From Prorocentrum cordatum (taxonomy: Eukaryota; Sar; Dinophyceae; Prorocentrales; Prorocentraceae), in contig CAUYUJ010016065.1 of the NCBI GenBank assembly GCA_963575745.1, forward strand, positions 1-64,000: a stretch of 64,000 bases of DNA, written 5' to 3'. Made by a program: the position numbers and the translations under genes. The notes beneath the pieces are model-generated. The model had not been told where the DNA came from. It searched no databases and saw only the letters and a program-made list of their open reading frames with translations. Below are positions 1-9,703 of the stretch, in pieces (the first letter of the stretch is position 1; each line of letters begins with the position of its first letter).

Positions 1-560
1 TCAAACCACTTGGCTTCTGACTCGAACGGGGCAGTTGGGTCTTCATTCAGGTGGCGCCACCATTTCAACGCTTGGTTGTGTTGCTTAAACGAAGTGCCGA
101 GCCTCTCTTCATAACTCAAACAAGAATTAACATCAAACTTCTCAAAATCCTGGGGCCCGCGCGCCGCCGCCGCTGCGGTGGCGCGGGGCTCCTGCGCCGC
201 AGGCGCGGCTCGGGATCCCGACCCCTCTCCTGAAACTGTGCCCCCAGGTTCTGGTGAGTTTCGGAGGGCAGCCCTCACGAAATTATCGAATTCGGGCATG
301 CCGAGACCAGTGGCGCGGGGGCTCACAACGCTAAGCGCGGCGAAGCGAGACGGCCGTTGAGGCGAGACCGCCGCCGCTGCTGCGGCGGCAGGGCCATCGC
401 GCCATTTGGCGTCCTCCGTTGGCGTGTTCCCGTCTTGTCGCCACTCTCTCCAACCCCACGCTGACCAATCATGGCCGTCCTCCCAGCCACGCCAGCCGCT
501 GCTGCGGCGATCCCACCATCCTTCCGCGCCACCCCATGTGCATCCGCCTGCATCGCCCAT
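1..560 (-). CDS. Partial Trp-rich protein, runs off the left edge
   Basis: Reading from an ATG at 560-558, the minus strand stays open to base 1, so the 3' end lies outside the window (186 codons visible). The first third is rich in Gly, Trp, Arg and Asp with a Trp every few residues (for example GWRGWEDGHDWSAWGWREW). It is followed by a run of seven Ala, a Pro/Ser/Arg stretch, a second Met near residue 88 (MPEFDNFVRAALRNS), and then a balanced segment including EKFDVNSCLSYEERL and FKQHNQALKWWRHL. The frame is also open upstream of 560 to about 690, so the start is uncertain. The balanced C-terminal part is the best evidence for real coding. Trp-rich leaders of this kind occur in dinoflagellate retroelement polyproteins, but no protease, integrase or RT is visible, so no function is assigned. 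Confidence 0.45.
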   Translation of the reverse strand, partial: MGDAGGCTWGGAEGWWDRRSSGWRGWEDGHDWSAWGWREWRQDGNTPTEDAKWRDGPAAAAAAAVSPQRPSRFAALSVVSPRATGLGMPEFDNFVRAALRNSPEPGGTVSGEGSGSRAAPAAQEPRATAAAAARGPQDFEKFDVNSCLSYEERLGTSFKQHNQALKWWRHLNEDPTAPFESEAKWF

Positions 561-984
561 TGCAAGACGATGGCGCAGGCGCGCGTTAGGCCGCGACGGG
601 CCCGGCTGCACCGTTGCTCGCGGGCGATCCCACGGGCGCGGGATGGTTCGAGCATAGCGGCGAGGGACGACGCGATGTGATTGGACGGCAGAGAACTTGA
701 AAGGAAGGGGGGTTGGAAACGGAAGAACGAAGTGGACGAAGAGCGGAAATCGAACCAGAGGGGGGAGAAAAAAGAGCGGAAGATAATGAGGACATGCAGA
801 CGAAGGAGAGTGACGAGGTAGATGGCGGGGCAGAACGGCAACGGAGGATAATGTGGTGGAAATTGTGAAAAAGACGCATGGAAAAACACGACGAGGATCA
901 CAGACGCAAAGATGATGAGCGCAGTGGTAGCATGACACATCCGAAATCAAGAAGCAGGATGAGGAGGAACGGGATGACGAGCAA
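561..984. other. No recognisable gene
   Basis: Purine-rich sequence on the plus strand with no domain or repeat that I recognise. The frame of the Trp-rich protein continues open for about 130 bases into it and may be its 5' part. Confidence 0.4.
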
Positions 985-1060
985 CTCTGTCACAGAGGGC
1001 CTCCAAACGCACCCCCTCTGTCACAGAGGGCCTCCAAACGCACCCCCTCTGTCACAGAGG
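985..1060. repeat. 31-bp tandem repeat, about 2.5 copies
   Basis: CTCTGTCACAGAGGGCCTCC begins each unit, at 985, 1016 and 1047, giving an exact 31-bp period. Each unit contains the short palindrome CTCTGTCACAGAG. Confidence 0.95.
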
Positions 1061-1090
1061 ATCACTTTAATGCGGCTTCTGGATTAACAC

Positions 1091-2480
1091 AACTTCGGGC
1101 CGGCAGGGCAGCCAGGGCCGGCAAGGCCGGCAGAGCCGGCAGGGCCGGCAGAACCGGCAAGGCCGGCAGGGCTGGCAGGACAGGCAGGGCCGGCAGGAGG
1201 ACTGGCATCGCCGGCAGGGCCAGCAGGGCCGGCAGAGCCGGCAGGGCCGGCACGGCCGGCACGGCCGGCAGGGCCGGCAGAGCCGGCAGGGCCGGCAGGG
1301 CCAGCAGGGCCGGCAGGGCCGGCAGGGCCGGCAGGGCCGGCAGGGCCGGCAGGGCCGGCAGGGCGGGCAGGGCGGGCAGGGCGGGCAGGGCCGGCAGGGC
1401 CGGCAGGGCCGGCAAGGCCGGCAGGGCCGGCAGGGCCGGCAGGGCCGGCAAGGCCCGCAGGGCCGGCAGGGCCGTCAAGGCTGGAAGGGCCAGCAAGGCC
1501 GGCAGGGTGGAAGGGCCGGCAGGGCCGGCAGGGCCGGCAGGGCCGGCAGGGCCGGCAGGGCCGGCAGGGCCGGCAGACCCTGCGCAGGGCCGGCAGGGCT
1601 GGCAAGGCCGGCAGGGCCGGCAGGGGCCGGCAGGGCCGGCACGGCGGGCAAGGCCAGCAGGGCCGGCAGGGCCGACAGGGCCGGCAGGGAGGCCAGCAGG
1701 GCCGGCAGGGCCGGCAGGGCTGGCAGGGCCGGCAGCGCCGGCGGGGCCGGCAGGGCCGGCAGGGCCGGCTGACCCGGCAGGGCCGGCAGAGGCCGGCAGA
1801 GCCGGCAGGGCCTGCAGGGGCCGGCACGGCCGGCAGGGCTGGCAAGGCCGGCGGCGCCGGCAGGGCTGGCAGGGCCGGCAGGGCCGGCAGGGGCTGGGCA
1901 ATGGCCGGCGGCGCCGGCAGGGCTGGCAGGGCGGGCAGGGCGGAGGCGCCGGCAGGGCGGCAGGGCGGCCGGGCGGCGAGGGCCGGCTAAACGGCCCGGG
2001 GGGGGACAGCGCCGTCAGGGCGGCTAGGGCCTCCAAGGGCGGCAAGGCCTTTGCAGCGGCCGGCGAGCCGGCAGGGCGCGCTGGGCGGGCAGGGCCGGCA
2101 GGGCCGGCAGGGCGGCAGGGCCGGCAAGGGCCGCCGCAGCGGCCACCGCAGGGCCGCCGCAGGGCCGCGCAGGCCGCCGCCGGGCCGCCGCAGGGCCGGC
2201 AGGGCCGGCAGGGCCAGCAGGGCGCCAGGGGCCGGCAGGGCGGCAGGGGCCTGTCAGGACGGCAGGGCTCCGGCTCAGAGCGGCCAGGGCCGGCAGGGCC
2301 GGCAAGGCATGCAGGGCGGGCAGGGCCGGCAGAGCCAGCAGAGCGGGCAGGGCGGGCAGGGCCAGCAGGGCCGGCAGGGCCGGCAGGGCCGGCAGGGCCG
2401 GCAGAGCGCAAGGCCGGCAGGGCCAGCAGGGCCGGCAGGGCCGGCAGGGCGGGCAGGGCCGGCAGGGCCGGCAGGGCGCA
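1091..2480. repeat. 9-bp GCCGGCAGG minisatellite, 1.4 kb
   Basis: The unit GGCAGGGCC (equivalently GCCGGCAGG) repeats almost without interruption, with interspersed 3-bp slips. Because 9 is a multiple of three and the unit contains the palindrome GCCGGC, long open frames exist on both strands. The plus and minus frames both spell collagen-like Gly-Pro-Ala triplets and another minus frame spells Leu-Pro-Ala. I regard these as by-products and not genes. Confidence 0.97.
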
Positions 2481-2520
2481 ATTTCAGTCTCTGTTTTTTT
2501 TGCAAATCGTCCCGCTGGGG

Positions 2521-3860
2521 GCTTCAATGGAGCTGAGATCCCTATGGGGCCACGAAACGCTGTACTGGGTGGGTGAAACGCAGGGAGGAGGGAGAAGGGG
2601 GGCACGAAACGCTGTATTGGGTGTGCAGGTCGCACGCGGGCGGTCCCACTCTGACTTTCGGTAGGGCTCCCTATGGGGCCACGAAACGCTGTACTGGGTC
2701 GGTGAAACGTTGTGAGGACGGAGGAGGGGGCCACGAATCGCTGTACTGGGTGTGCGGGACGCAGGCGGGCGGTCCCACTGGGGCCTTCGGTGAGGCTCGC
2801 AGGGGCCACGAAGCGCTGTAGTGTGTGGGTGAAACGCAAGGAAGGGGGGAAGAGGGGGCCACGAAACGCTGTAGTGGGCATGCGGGGCGCATGCGGGCGG
2901 TAGCACTTGGACTCTCGGTGGGGCTCCGTATGGGGCCACCAAACGCAGTACTGGGTCGGCGAAACGCAGGGAGGGGGGAGGAGGTGACCACGAAACGCTG
3001 TACTGGGTGTGCAGGACACATGCGGGCGGTTTCACTGGGACCTTTGGCGGGGTTCCCTATGGGGCCACGAAACGCTTTGCTGGGTGGGCGAGGGAGGAGG
3101 AAGTCACGAAACGCTGTACTGGGCGTGCGGGACACATGCGGGCGGTAGCACCGGGACCTTCGGTGGGGCTCCGTATGGGGCCACGAAGCGGTGTACCGGG
3201 TGAACGAAACGCAGGGAGGAGGCAGGAGGGGGAGGAGGGGGAGGAGGAGGAAGGAGAGGACAGGAAGGAGAGAAGGGGAAGGGGACCATTTCTTCAAAAC
3301 GAGGACCCAACACCACAGGATGGTTGGGAACTATGCGCGCGCACTCGTTTATCAAAAATCATCCGTTCTCAAGACTCCCTTTCAATTTACCCTGGCGAAA
3401 ACCCCATACATATGCAGTTGTGGGTACCGCAATTGTGGATATTTTCTTCGGTGAAGTTCCCTATGGGGCCACGAAGCACTGCACTGGGTGGGGAGCGCTG
3501 GGGCCGTCGGTGGAGCTCCCTATGGGGCCACGCAGCGCTGCACTGGGCGGGTAAAAATGAACCAAATCCGGTTTTCGGAACGCATGCGGACGGTCCCACT
3601 GGGGGCTTCGGTGGAGTTTCCTATGGAGCCCCCGAAACACTGTACCGGGTGGGTGAATTAGCCTGGTGAAAGACCCAACCACATGTAGTTGTGTGTACCG
3701 CAATTGTGAATACCGTCGTTGGTGGAGCCTGCGGGGGGCTACGCAAAGTGTGAGTGGTGTGCCGAAACGGTGAGGAGACGGCACGCGGGCCGTGGCACTA
3801 GGGCCAGAGGTGGAGCTCGCTATGTGGCCACCAAACGTATGAGGGGTGTGCCGACATGGT
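2521..3860. repeat. Degenerate satellite with CCCTATGGGGCCACGAAACG core
   Basis: The core CTCCCTATGGGGCCACGAAAC recurs at roughly 60-170 bp spacing, followed here by GCTGTACTGGGTG and a GCATGCGGGCGGT block. The same core is found in the 90-bp satellite of blocks A and B at 20.9 and 37.8 kb, so this is a diverged relative. At 3293-3330 it holds the sequence beginning CTTCAAAACGAGGACCCAAC that also ends both 90-bp arrays (22149 and 38968). At about 3400 and 3660 it has a piece around GTACCGCAATTGTG that matches sequence at 20850. Confidence 0.85.
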
Positions 3861-4029
3861 GGAGAAGGCATGCGGTCCCTGGCACTGGGGCCTTGAGTCC
3901 CACCAGCCCTCTGGGCGTCGGTGGTTTAGAGCGTTTCCTCTTCCACCCCTCCCTCTTCCCCTTCGGGGAGGGGTTTATCCCTCCCCCTACCCCCTACCCA
4001 CTGACCTGGACAGGGGGTTCCGCGGCGCG

Positions 4030-4640
4030 CTGGAGCGCCCAAGATGGCCCAATACGGCTCCAAGAGGGCCTCAGGGAGCCCAAGATACCTTCCAAGATGG
4101 CTCAAGATAGCGCAAGATGCCTCCAGATGGTCCCCATGATGTTCCAAGACGCTCCAAGAACTCCCCAAGACGGTTCCAAGTGCCCACAAGAGCATCATGA
4201 GGATGCATCCAAGAGGCAAAAACGCTTCAAACCCCGAAGGAAAATCAATGTTTTTGGTGTTATCACTTTTTCGCTTGCGATGCACATTCGACGCGTCAAG
4301 ATGGCTCAAGATAGCTCCAAAAGGGCCCAAGAGAGCCTCAGGGTGGCTCCAAGACCGGCCACGAGCGCTCCAAGAGCGATCCAAGAGGGGTCCAGGAAGC
4401 GATGTTTGGAGCTCCTGGGAAGGGGGCTGTAATTGGGGAGCCCCACTTCCTTGGCCGATGTCCTCCACAATTGCCCCAAGAGCGCCCCAGCAGGGCCTTC
4501 AAGGGCGCCCGGACGGGTCCAAGAGGAGCCCAAGCCTCCCAAAACAGCTTCCCAAGAGACTCCCAAGAAACCTCAAGAGTCTCCCTGAGGCCATTGGAAA
4601 GCTCCCCAGACGTCTCAAGAGACTTCCAAGACTAATCCGA
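4030..4640 (+). repeat. CAAGA-type degenerate minisatellite
   Basis: A 10-13 base unit close to CCAAGATGGCTC or CCAAGAGGGCC repeats with many substitutions. It is the first of about ten arrays of this family in the window, nearly all with the CAAGA sense on the plus strand. The overlapping Pro/Arg/Gln-rich frames are by-products. Confidence 0.85.
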
Positions 4641-4679
4641 AAAGACATCCTAGGCGGCTTTTATATTCGTCATGTGTCT

Positions 4680-4833
4680 TGTTCATCCTTCTTTTCCTCC
4701 TCCTCCGCCTCCGCCGCCTCCTCCTCCTCCTCGTCCGCATTATCATCATCTTCCTTTTCCTCCTCCTCCTCCTCATCATCATCATCAACATCCTCTCCAT
4801 CATCATCGTCATCACCATCATCATCGTCACCAG

Positions 4834-4883
<50 letters not shown>

Positions 4884-5384
4884 GCGTCTGCCTACTATGA
4901 TACTCCTGCCCCCCTTCCCTTTCTCCGCCAGATCACCCGATTGCCCCGAGAAACATGTGATTATTCCTGACCACTCCCTTACTCGACGCCTCAATTGCCA
5001 TCTACACTGTCCGAAGCAAGCTACAAAAAGCGTCGGGCGCGACTGCTGTTGCAGGAGATTGCGGCCAGGCCGCCAATTATCCTCCGCCTTCTCCTCCTTT
5101 TCCTCCTCCCCCTCCTTCTCCTCGTCCGCCTTCTCATCATATTCCTTCTCCTCCTCCTCCTCATCATCATCACCCTCTCAATCATCATCATCCGTGTATG
5201 CCTACTATGAGATTCCTTCCCCACTTCCCTTTATCAGCCTGATCACATGATTGTTCCGAGAAGCGCGATACTTTTCCCGGGCGCACCTTTACTCGACGCC
5301 TCAATTGCCATCTATACTGTCCGAAGCAAGCTACGAAAAGCGTCGAATGCGACTGCTGTTGCAAGACATTGCGGCAAGGCCGCC
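4680..5384. repeat. 310-bp tandem duplication with CTC/CAT microsatellites
   Basis: Two diverged copies with a 310-bp period: CCTACTATGA occurs at 4891 and 5201, and CTGTCCGAAGCAAGCTAC at about 5007 and 5317. Each copy begins with a (CTC)n/(CAT)n tract, much longer in copy 1 (4687-4882) than in copy 2 (5085-5198). Confidence 0.92.
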
Positions 5385-6427
5385 ACTTAATCGGAAGCGT
5401 TCATTTTTTCCAATGCTTCATCCGTCGCGCGACGCGAAGGAAGGGCAGTGCGATACATAAGCACACAATCAAAGCACACCATAACAGATTTACTGCGCCG
5501 AAGGGGGGCGATGCAAAAGACTGCGCCGAGCGCGAAAAACCTAGGGAAGCAATGGGCTGCAGAGGCGCGGACGTGATCGCAAGACTCGCTGCTCGTCGCT
5601 GAGACTGGCGCTGAGTTCAGTTGAGTCGAGCCGCGCAGAGCTGGGTCCAGCTCCGGGTCAGAGCCCAGGGAGCGAAAAAGCAAAAGCGAAAAAGGCAGCA
5701 CAGCAGGTCATCACGGGACAAACCGCCGAGGATTTCAAGAGGAGAGAGGACCGCCAGGAGGGGAGAGGAGCGGAAAGGCGGGCACCTCATCGATCACTTC
5801 TCATAGACTGCTTCCGCACAGCAAGTGGTTCAACGATCATCTATCATTCAGAGCGGCTCAGCACAGCATGCAGAACTGATAACGACCAGTCTCACTCGCG
5901 TTAACTCAAACAACTGCCTGCAGAAACGGAGACGGCAGCGTCGCACCCTGGGCGGCAAGGTCACGTACCCACCCAGATCATGAAGGAGGAGGATGGGGAA
6001 CATAGAATGGCTGAACATATAGGTCAACTGGCGGACTCGGAATTTTCGCCCAGCGTCAAGGCCCCAACAATGTCCGGGCACTCGCAGACATAGTCAGCCA
6101 TGCGTCGCCCAGACTGAGCAGGCAGAGAGAAGAAGATGAAATGATCGCCCAAGTTATTATCATCGCCCAAGGTAGCATCACCGTCCAAGGTAGCATCGCC
6201 GCCCAAGGTAGCATCACCGCCCAGGAAGTAGCACAGCCATGACCGCCCAGGAAGAGACGACTGGCGCTCGCGCTGGAGAACCGAAACGCCCACCGTCTGT
6301 AGAGACGGCCTCGTGTCTTTCAAGAGTCTTCACTGCGCAGGACGCGCCTTGCTGCGCCTCAGAACTGCGCCGAGCGCGAAAACTGTCACATAGTTGAAAA
6401 GCCTTCATCGATGCCGCGCGCAATCAT
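5385..6427. other. No recognised gene; one 18-bp repeat
   Basis: No domain is recognisable in any frame. At 6162-6252 the unit CGCCCAAGGTAGCATCAC occurs four to five times with an 18-bp period. Confidence 0.5.
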
Positions 6428-7438
6428 CTAGGCGCCCCGCCCCCAAGCTTTCCTCCACCAGGCAGGCTGCGGATTCAGATCGTCCAAGAACTTCCGCTCC
6501 TCGGCGGTTATCCCAGCGTCGCTGTATGCGACTGGGGCCAACGGGCACTTCAATTGGTGCATGGGACAGAAGTATTTGCAGATGCGCTTGCTGCCTTTCA
6601 ACTTGCCTCGCAGCTCTTTCACCCGACTCTCCGCTGCAGCGGCGCACTCCTGGCACTGGAGCTTCTGCCGCGAATGATGTCTGCAATGATTAAGCAGTAC
6701 GGCATCAAACTTCTTAGCCCCGAACTCACGTCTGCATTGCTGGCACGCGTGCCTCTCCACGTCGCCCGGATGGAAACCCAAACTGCGGCAGGGCTTGCAT
6801 GCCGGAGTCGTCCGCCGGTTCCGATGGTGATCGCGCTCTTTTCGGGACCAACTGCTCTGGTCATACGCCACTTGACACGCACCGCATCTCAGCTTGCTCT
6901 GGCAGTCCTTGCACACCTTGCGGGAGCCTCCCTGCCTCTCCGCATTGATCAGCACGTCTTTGTTGAACATGAGGCTGCCGAACGTCCTGTGGCACTCCGC
7001 GCACACGTGCTCTTTGTACTTACCTGTCGACTGCGGTGCATGCCCTCGCTCTGCGCAGCTCGGACACACGAGGTCTCGGTCGGAATGGCGGTGATGCTTC
7101 ATCAATTGCCTGTCCCACGTGCTCGCCCTGAACAAGTTCTGGCACACCGAGCACCCATGGTAGCCGGCTGTCACTGTCCTATTCCACTCGCGCTCCTTGC
7201 AACGCTTGCGCGCATCAGATCCACCTGGAGTGCTTTCTTCCGTCACATCTTCCAGATCCAGGCTGCTCCGCTTGCGAGAGGCTCTGTCGGGCGTCATCTC
7301 CGCCTGCGCCGAGCGCGACGTATCAGCTCCGCACGCCTTTTGCAATCCAGGCGCCTTGTCCACATACCTTGCGAGACACACTTGCAATAGAAGTCCTCGG
7401 CCTTCTGGGCGCCGAAGCTGCCGGCGTCGAGCATGCAC
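6428..7438 (-). CDS. Zinc-module protein, four paired C-x2-C repeats
   Basis: This 336-residue frame holds eight C-x2-C pairs at about residues 96, 125, 146, 176, 185, 214, 232 and 262. They group as four tandem modules of C-x2-C, about 26 residues, C-x2-C, with His-rich linkers (KHHRHS, DHHRNR, CRHHSR). The spacing resembles treble-clef or Stc1-like zinc domains, a comparison made from memory and not tested. A Lys/Arg-rich segment precedes the modules and the tail is SDAGITAEERKFLDDL. It overlaps the end of the upstream helicase-like frame in a different frame, and the join at 7290-7440 may be an intron or a frameshift. Such modules follow PIF1-type helicase sequence in some dinoflagellate proteins as I recall. 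Nucleic-acid or protein binding is only a guess. A paralogue lies at 46884-47321. Confidence 0.65.
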   Translation of the reverse strand: MHARRRQLRRPEGRGLLLQVCLARYVDKAPGLQKACGADTSRSAQAEMTPDRASRKRSSLDLEDVTEESTPGGSDARKRCKEREWNRTVTAGYHGCSVCQNLFRASTWDRQLMKHHRHSDRDLVCPSCAERGHAPQSTGKYKEHVCAECHRTFGSLMFNKDVLINAERQGGSRKVCKDCQSKLRCGACQVAYDQSSWSRKERDHHRNRRTTPACKPCRSLGFHPGDVERHACQQCRREFGAKKFDAVLLNHCRHHSRQKLQCQECAAAAESRVKELRGKLKGSKRICKYFCPMHQLKCPLAPVAYSDAGITAEERKFLDDLNPQPAWWRKAWGRGA

Positions 7439-8538
7439 GGCGTCTGCACCTGGAAATAGCAGCTCAAGCAGATGTGATTCATGGCCATGGGGTCGTTCTT
7501 CTCTTCCTCAGCGGCAGCGTCATTTGTGTCTTCGGCATCCCACTCGGCAAAGGCTTCTTCCCAAGTGATTTCACCTGCAAGTTTCCGTCGAAGCCGCTCT
7601 GGCCCTACTGGGTTGCCGCGGGAGAAGAGGAACAGCGAAAATGCCTGAAGGATGCAAATCCTCAACGACAGCTTCACTCTTGATAAGCAGACATACGCGG
7701 CAATCTGTGAGGTCATAGACACTTTGGCAGCAGCGTGCTGCAAGTCCACGAACGCAGCCTCAAGCGTTGCTCCCTGGATCATGTGCGCCGTCGACCCGAA
7801 GTCTGGGAGGAACCAGAAGCCTGTGCGCCGTGCCTGGGTCCCCGTGTGCTTGTTGACCTTCCACGTTCTGGACCTTCTCTTGAATGGGTATATACCAGGG
7901 CCAAGGTTGCCGACGCGCCACTCTGCCTCGGGGAAGTAGAGGTAGATCACGAGCGGTAGGGTCTCCAGAACGAACTCCCCCTCGATCTCCTCGAAGCGAC
8001 AATCATGAGGAAGTACCCAACCGTTGATGACTCCTTTTCGGCCTCTGTACAGCTGCCTGCTGCGGTCGACATTCTCTGTGAGGCGAATAGGCATGCCTTT
8101 GGCGAGGGGAAAGATGCTGGGCATGTGGCCCGTCTCCTGGTCGTGCCTGCGAAGCCGCGCGGAGCGCTTGTCGTCGAGAGCTTCGCGCGGCAGATCCCGA
8201 TCGCCTGGGTGCAGTGGCACGTCGCGGGCGTAGCACCACGATAGCTGGACGTTCTGCTGTTTCGCAAACTCCTTGGCCCGCAGGTTGGTTGCAAAGTATC
8301 TGGGGACGTTGAACGTGCATAGTGCTGGCGCTCCGGAGAACGGCGGCTTGTGGAGCGCGGGATCGAGCGAGTTCAGATCTGTCAGGACTCTGCGACGCCT
8401 CTTGCGCTCGGCGCGGCACAGCGCGCACTCCGCTTCCTCAGACCCAACGAATCTGGCCATGTCGTTGCAGCCGCGAAGGAAATGCTCCTTCCAGTCTCTA
8501 CGGAATGGACCTACAACGGCGTCTTCCTCCACGTTCAC
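7294..8538 (-). CDS. PIF1-like helicase C-terminal part
   Basis: In this 414-residue frame GMPIRLTENVD (148-158), STAHMIQGATLEAAFVDL (249-266) and AYVCLSRV (281-288) match the late RecD/PIF1 superfamily-1 motifs: the OB-like turn, motif V with the xQGxT core, and motif VI with SR. Walker A and motif II are absent, so the ATPase core must be upstream or lost. After the helicase part come an acidic stretch and HICLSCYF...CKCVSQG, then the frame ends at a TGA (7294-7296) just where the zinc-module frame takes over. A donor-like AAG|GTATGT lies at 7367, but joining it to the nearby AG sites I tried does not restore the zinc frame. The locus may be a spliced gene or a decayed copy. The listed start is GTG with an in-frame TGA just upstream, so the true 5' exon boundary is unknown. 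Confidence 0.7.
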   Translation of the reverse strand: MNVEEDAVVGPFRRDWKEHFLRGCNDMARFVGSEEAECALCRAERKRRRRVLTDLNSLDPALHKPPFSGAPALCTFNVPRYFATNLRAKEFAKQQNVQLSWCYARDVPLHPGDRDLPREALDDKRSARLRRHDQETGHMPSIFPLAKGMPIRLTENVDRSRQLYRGRKGVINGWVLPHDCRFEEIEGEFVLETLPLVIYLYFPEAEWRVGNLGPGIYPFKRRSRTWKVNKHTGTQARRTGFWFLPDFGSTAHMIQGATLEAAFVDLQHAAAKVSMTSQIAAYVCLSRVKLSLRICILQAFSLFLFSRGNPVGPERLRRKLAGEITWEEAFAEWDAEDTNDAAAEEEKNDPMAMNHICLSCYFQVQTPCMLDAGSFGAQKAEDFYCKCVSQGMWTRRLDCKRRAELIRRARRRRR

Positions 8539-8860
8539 CGATCATGCACACGGAGCGCCATCTCGAAACCTCGCGGGCGAAGTCAATGTCGGGAGGCCGT
8601 GGAAGTAGCTATAATCTGTCTTGGAGAGGTTCCCCACTCTGCACTGCGCCAGGAAATCCGCCGACCTCTTGGGGTTCTCGGCGCGTCCTTGATGAGTTGC
8701 TATGCAAATTTATCGCGGCATGAACGGAAAGCGCATCAAAACGAACAGATCGGCAAGAACGTGCACCAAACGAGAGTCGCACGTCGCGTGAACGCTCTTC
8801 CTGAACGTGACAAAGAATATTAAATCGAGTTCACTACCCGCGCCAGTTCAGACGCGCCGC

Positions 8861-9196
8861 TCACCTCGAAATTGCAAACGCGCATCGAGAGGAGTTCACT
8901 CGCTGCGCAAATGTCGTCTTCTCCACGAGCGTTTCCGCTGGGTACTCCTGAACGCACACGCCTTCGTGGCCAGCCTCTGCCTGCGCGAAGCCCGCCACGA
9001 TGATCTGCACAGCAAGTTCCCGCGCCCTCTCGTCCTGAGGGCACTGCCCGCCACGATTGCTGGGATGGGGCGCGATCATGCGCACAGGGGTGCGGACCTT
9101 CTCCTGGCCCTGGACCCTGTGGCGCTGTCTGATCTCAGCAGCCTCCTGGAAGATCCCTAGATCCGCCGCGCCATCCGCAACTGCGGCTCCACTCAT
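8861..9196 (-). CDS. Probable upstream exon of the helicase/zinc locus
   Basis: A 111-residue frame reading RMIAPHPSNRGGQCPQDERA and AGHEGVCVQEYP, balanced in composition and unlike repeat by-products. Its TGA lies inside CGAG|GTGAGC, a good splice donor at 8864, so the stop is probably intronic. It lies about 320 bases upstream of the helicase frame on the same strand. That gap has no recognised content and would be an intron. The mini-palindrome CCGCAACTGCGG (9175-9186) is inside the first codons. The phrase NRGG...EGVCVQE resembles text I recall from dinoflagellate proteins, but I cannot name a family. Confidence 0.45.
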   Translation of the reverse strand: MSGAAVADGAADLGIFQEAAEIRQRHRVQGQEKVRTPVRMIAPHPSNRGGQCPQDERARELAVQIIVAGFAQAEAGHEGVCVQEYPAETLVEKTTFAQRVNSSRCAFAISR

Positions 9197-9384
9197 GTCG
9201 TCACCTGGGCAGGCCGCGCCTGCAGCCTGTCAGAGAATATGGAGGCAGCGCGCTGCGCCGCGCGAATTGATAGAAGCGCCCACAAAAAGAAAAGTCAGGC
9301 GTTCGCAGACGGCTGCGGAGAGGAATAGCATGCGAAGGGAAAGGAGGCGGAAGGGGGAGAGAAGAAGAGGTGGCGAAAGAGCTT

Positions 9385-9645
9385 CTGCCCCTCCTGCTCT
9401 CCTGCTCCTGCTATTCCTGCTCCTGCTATTCCTGCTCTCATGCTACTAATAACTTGTCCTGCTTCCCCTGCTCCTGCTTTTCCTGCTGCTGCTCCTGCTC
9501 CTGCTCCTGTTCCTGCTCTCGCTCCTGGTCTTGCTCCTGCTCCTCCTCCTCCTCCTCGTGCTCCTGCTTCTCCTCCTCCTGCTCCTGCTCCTCCTCCTGC
9601 TATCCTCCTCCTCCTGCTCCCCCTTCTCCTTCTCTTCCTCCTCAT
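9385..9645 (+). repeat. TCCTGC/CTC polypyrimidine microsatellite
   Basis: Runs of CTCCTG hexamers merging into CTC triplets. It separates the helicase/zinc locus from the palindrome-rich locus. Confidence 0.95.
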
Positions 9646-9703
9646 GCGTCATTTTTGTCCACTGCACCGCGGCTGCGGCCTCCACGTCTCAGTCGCCCTG
9701 CGC

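Noticed and set aside
1062-2664. Long collagen-like and Leu-Pro-Ala ORFs on both strands
   Set aside because: They are translations of a 9-bp minisatellite; length follows from period and GC content.
4084-4330. GATGGCTCAAG resembling the spliced-leader 3' end
   Set aside because: It is part of the degenerate CAAGATGGC repeat, and only the last bases match.
4615-4900. Poly-Met, poly-Ser and poly-His proteins
   Set aside because: CAT and CTC microsatellites. The same applies at 29.8 and 32.7-33.1 kb.
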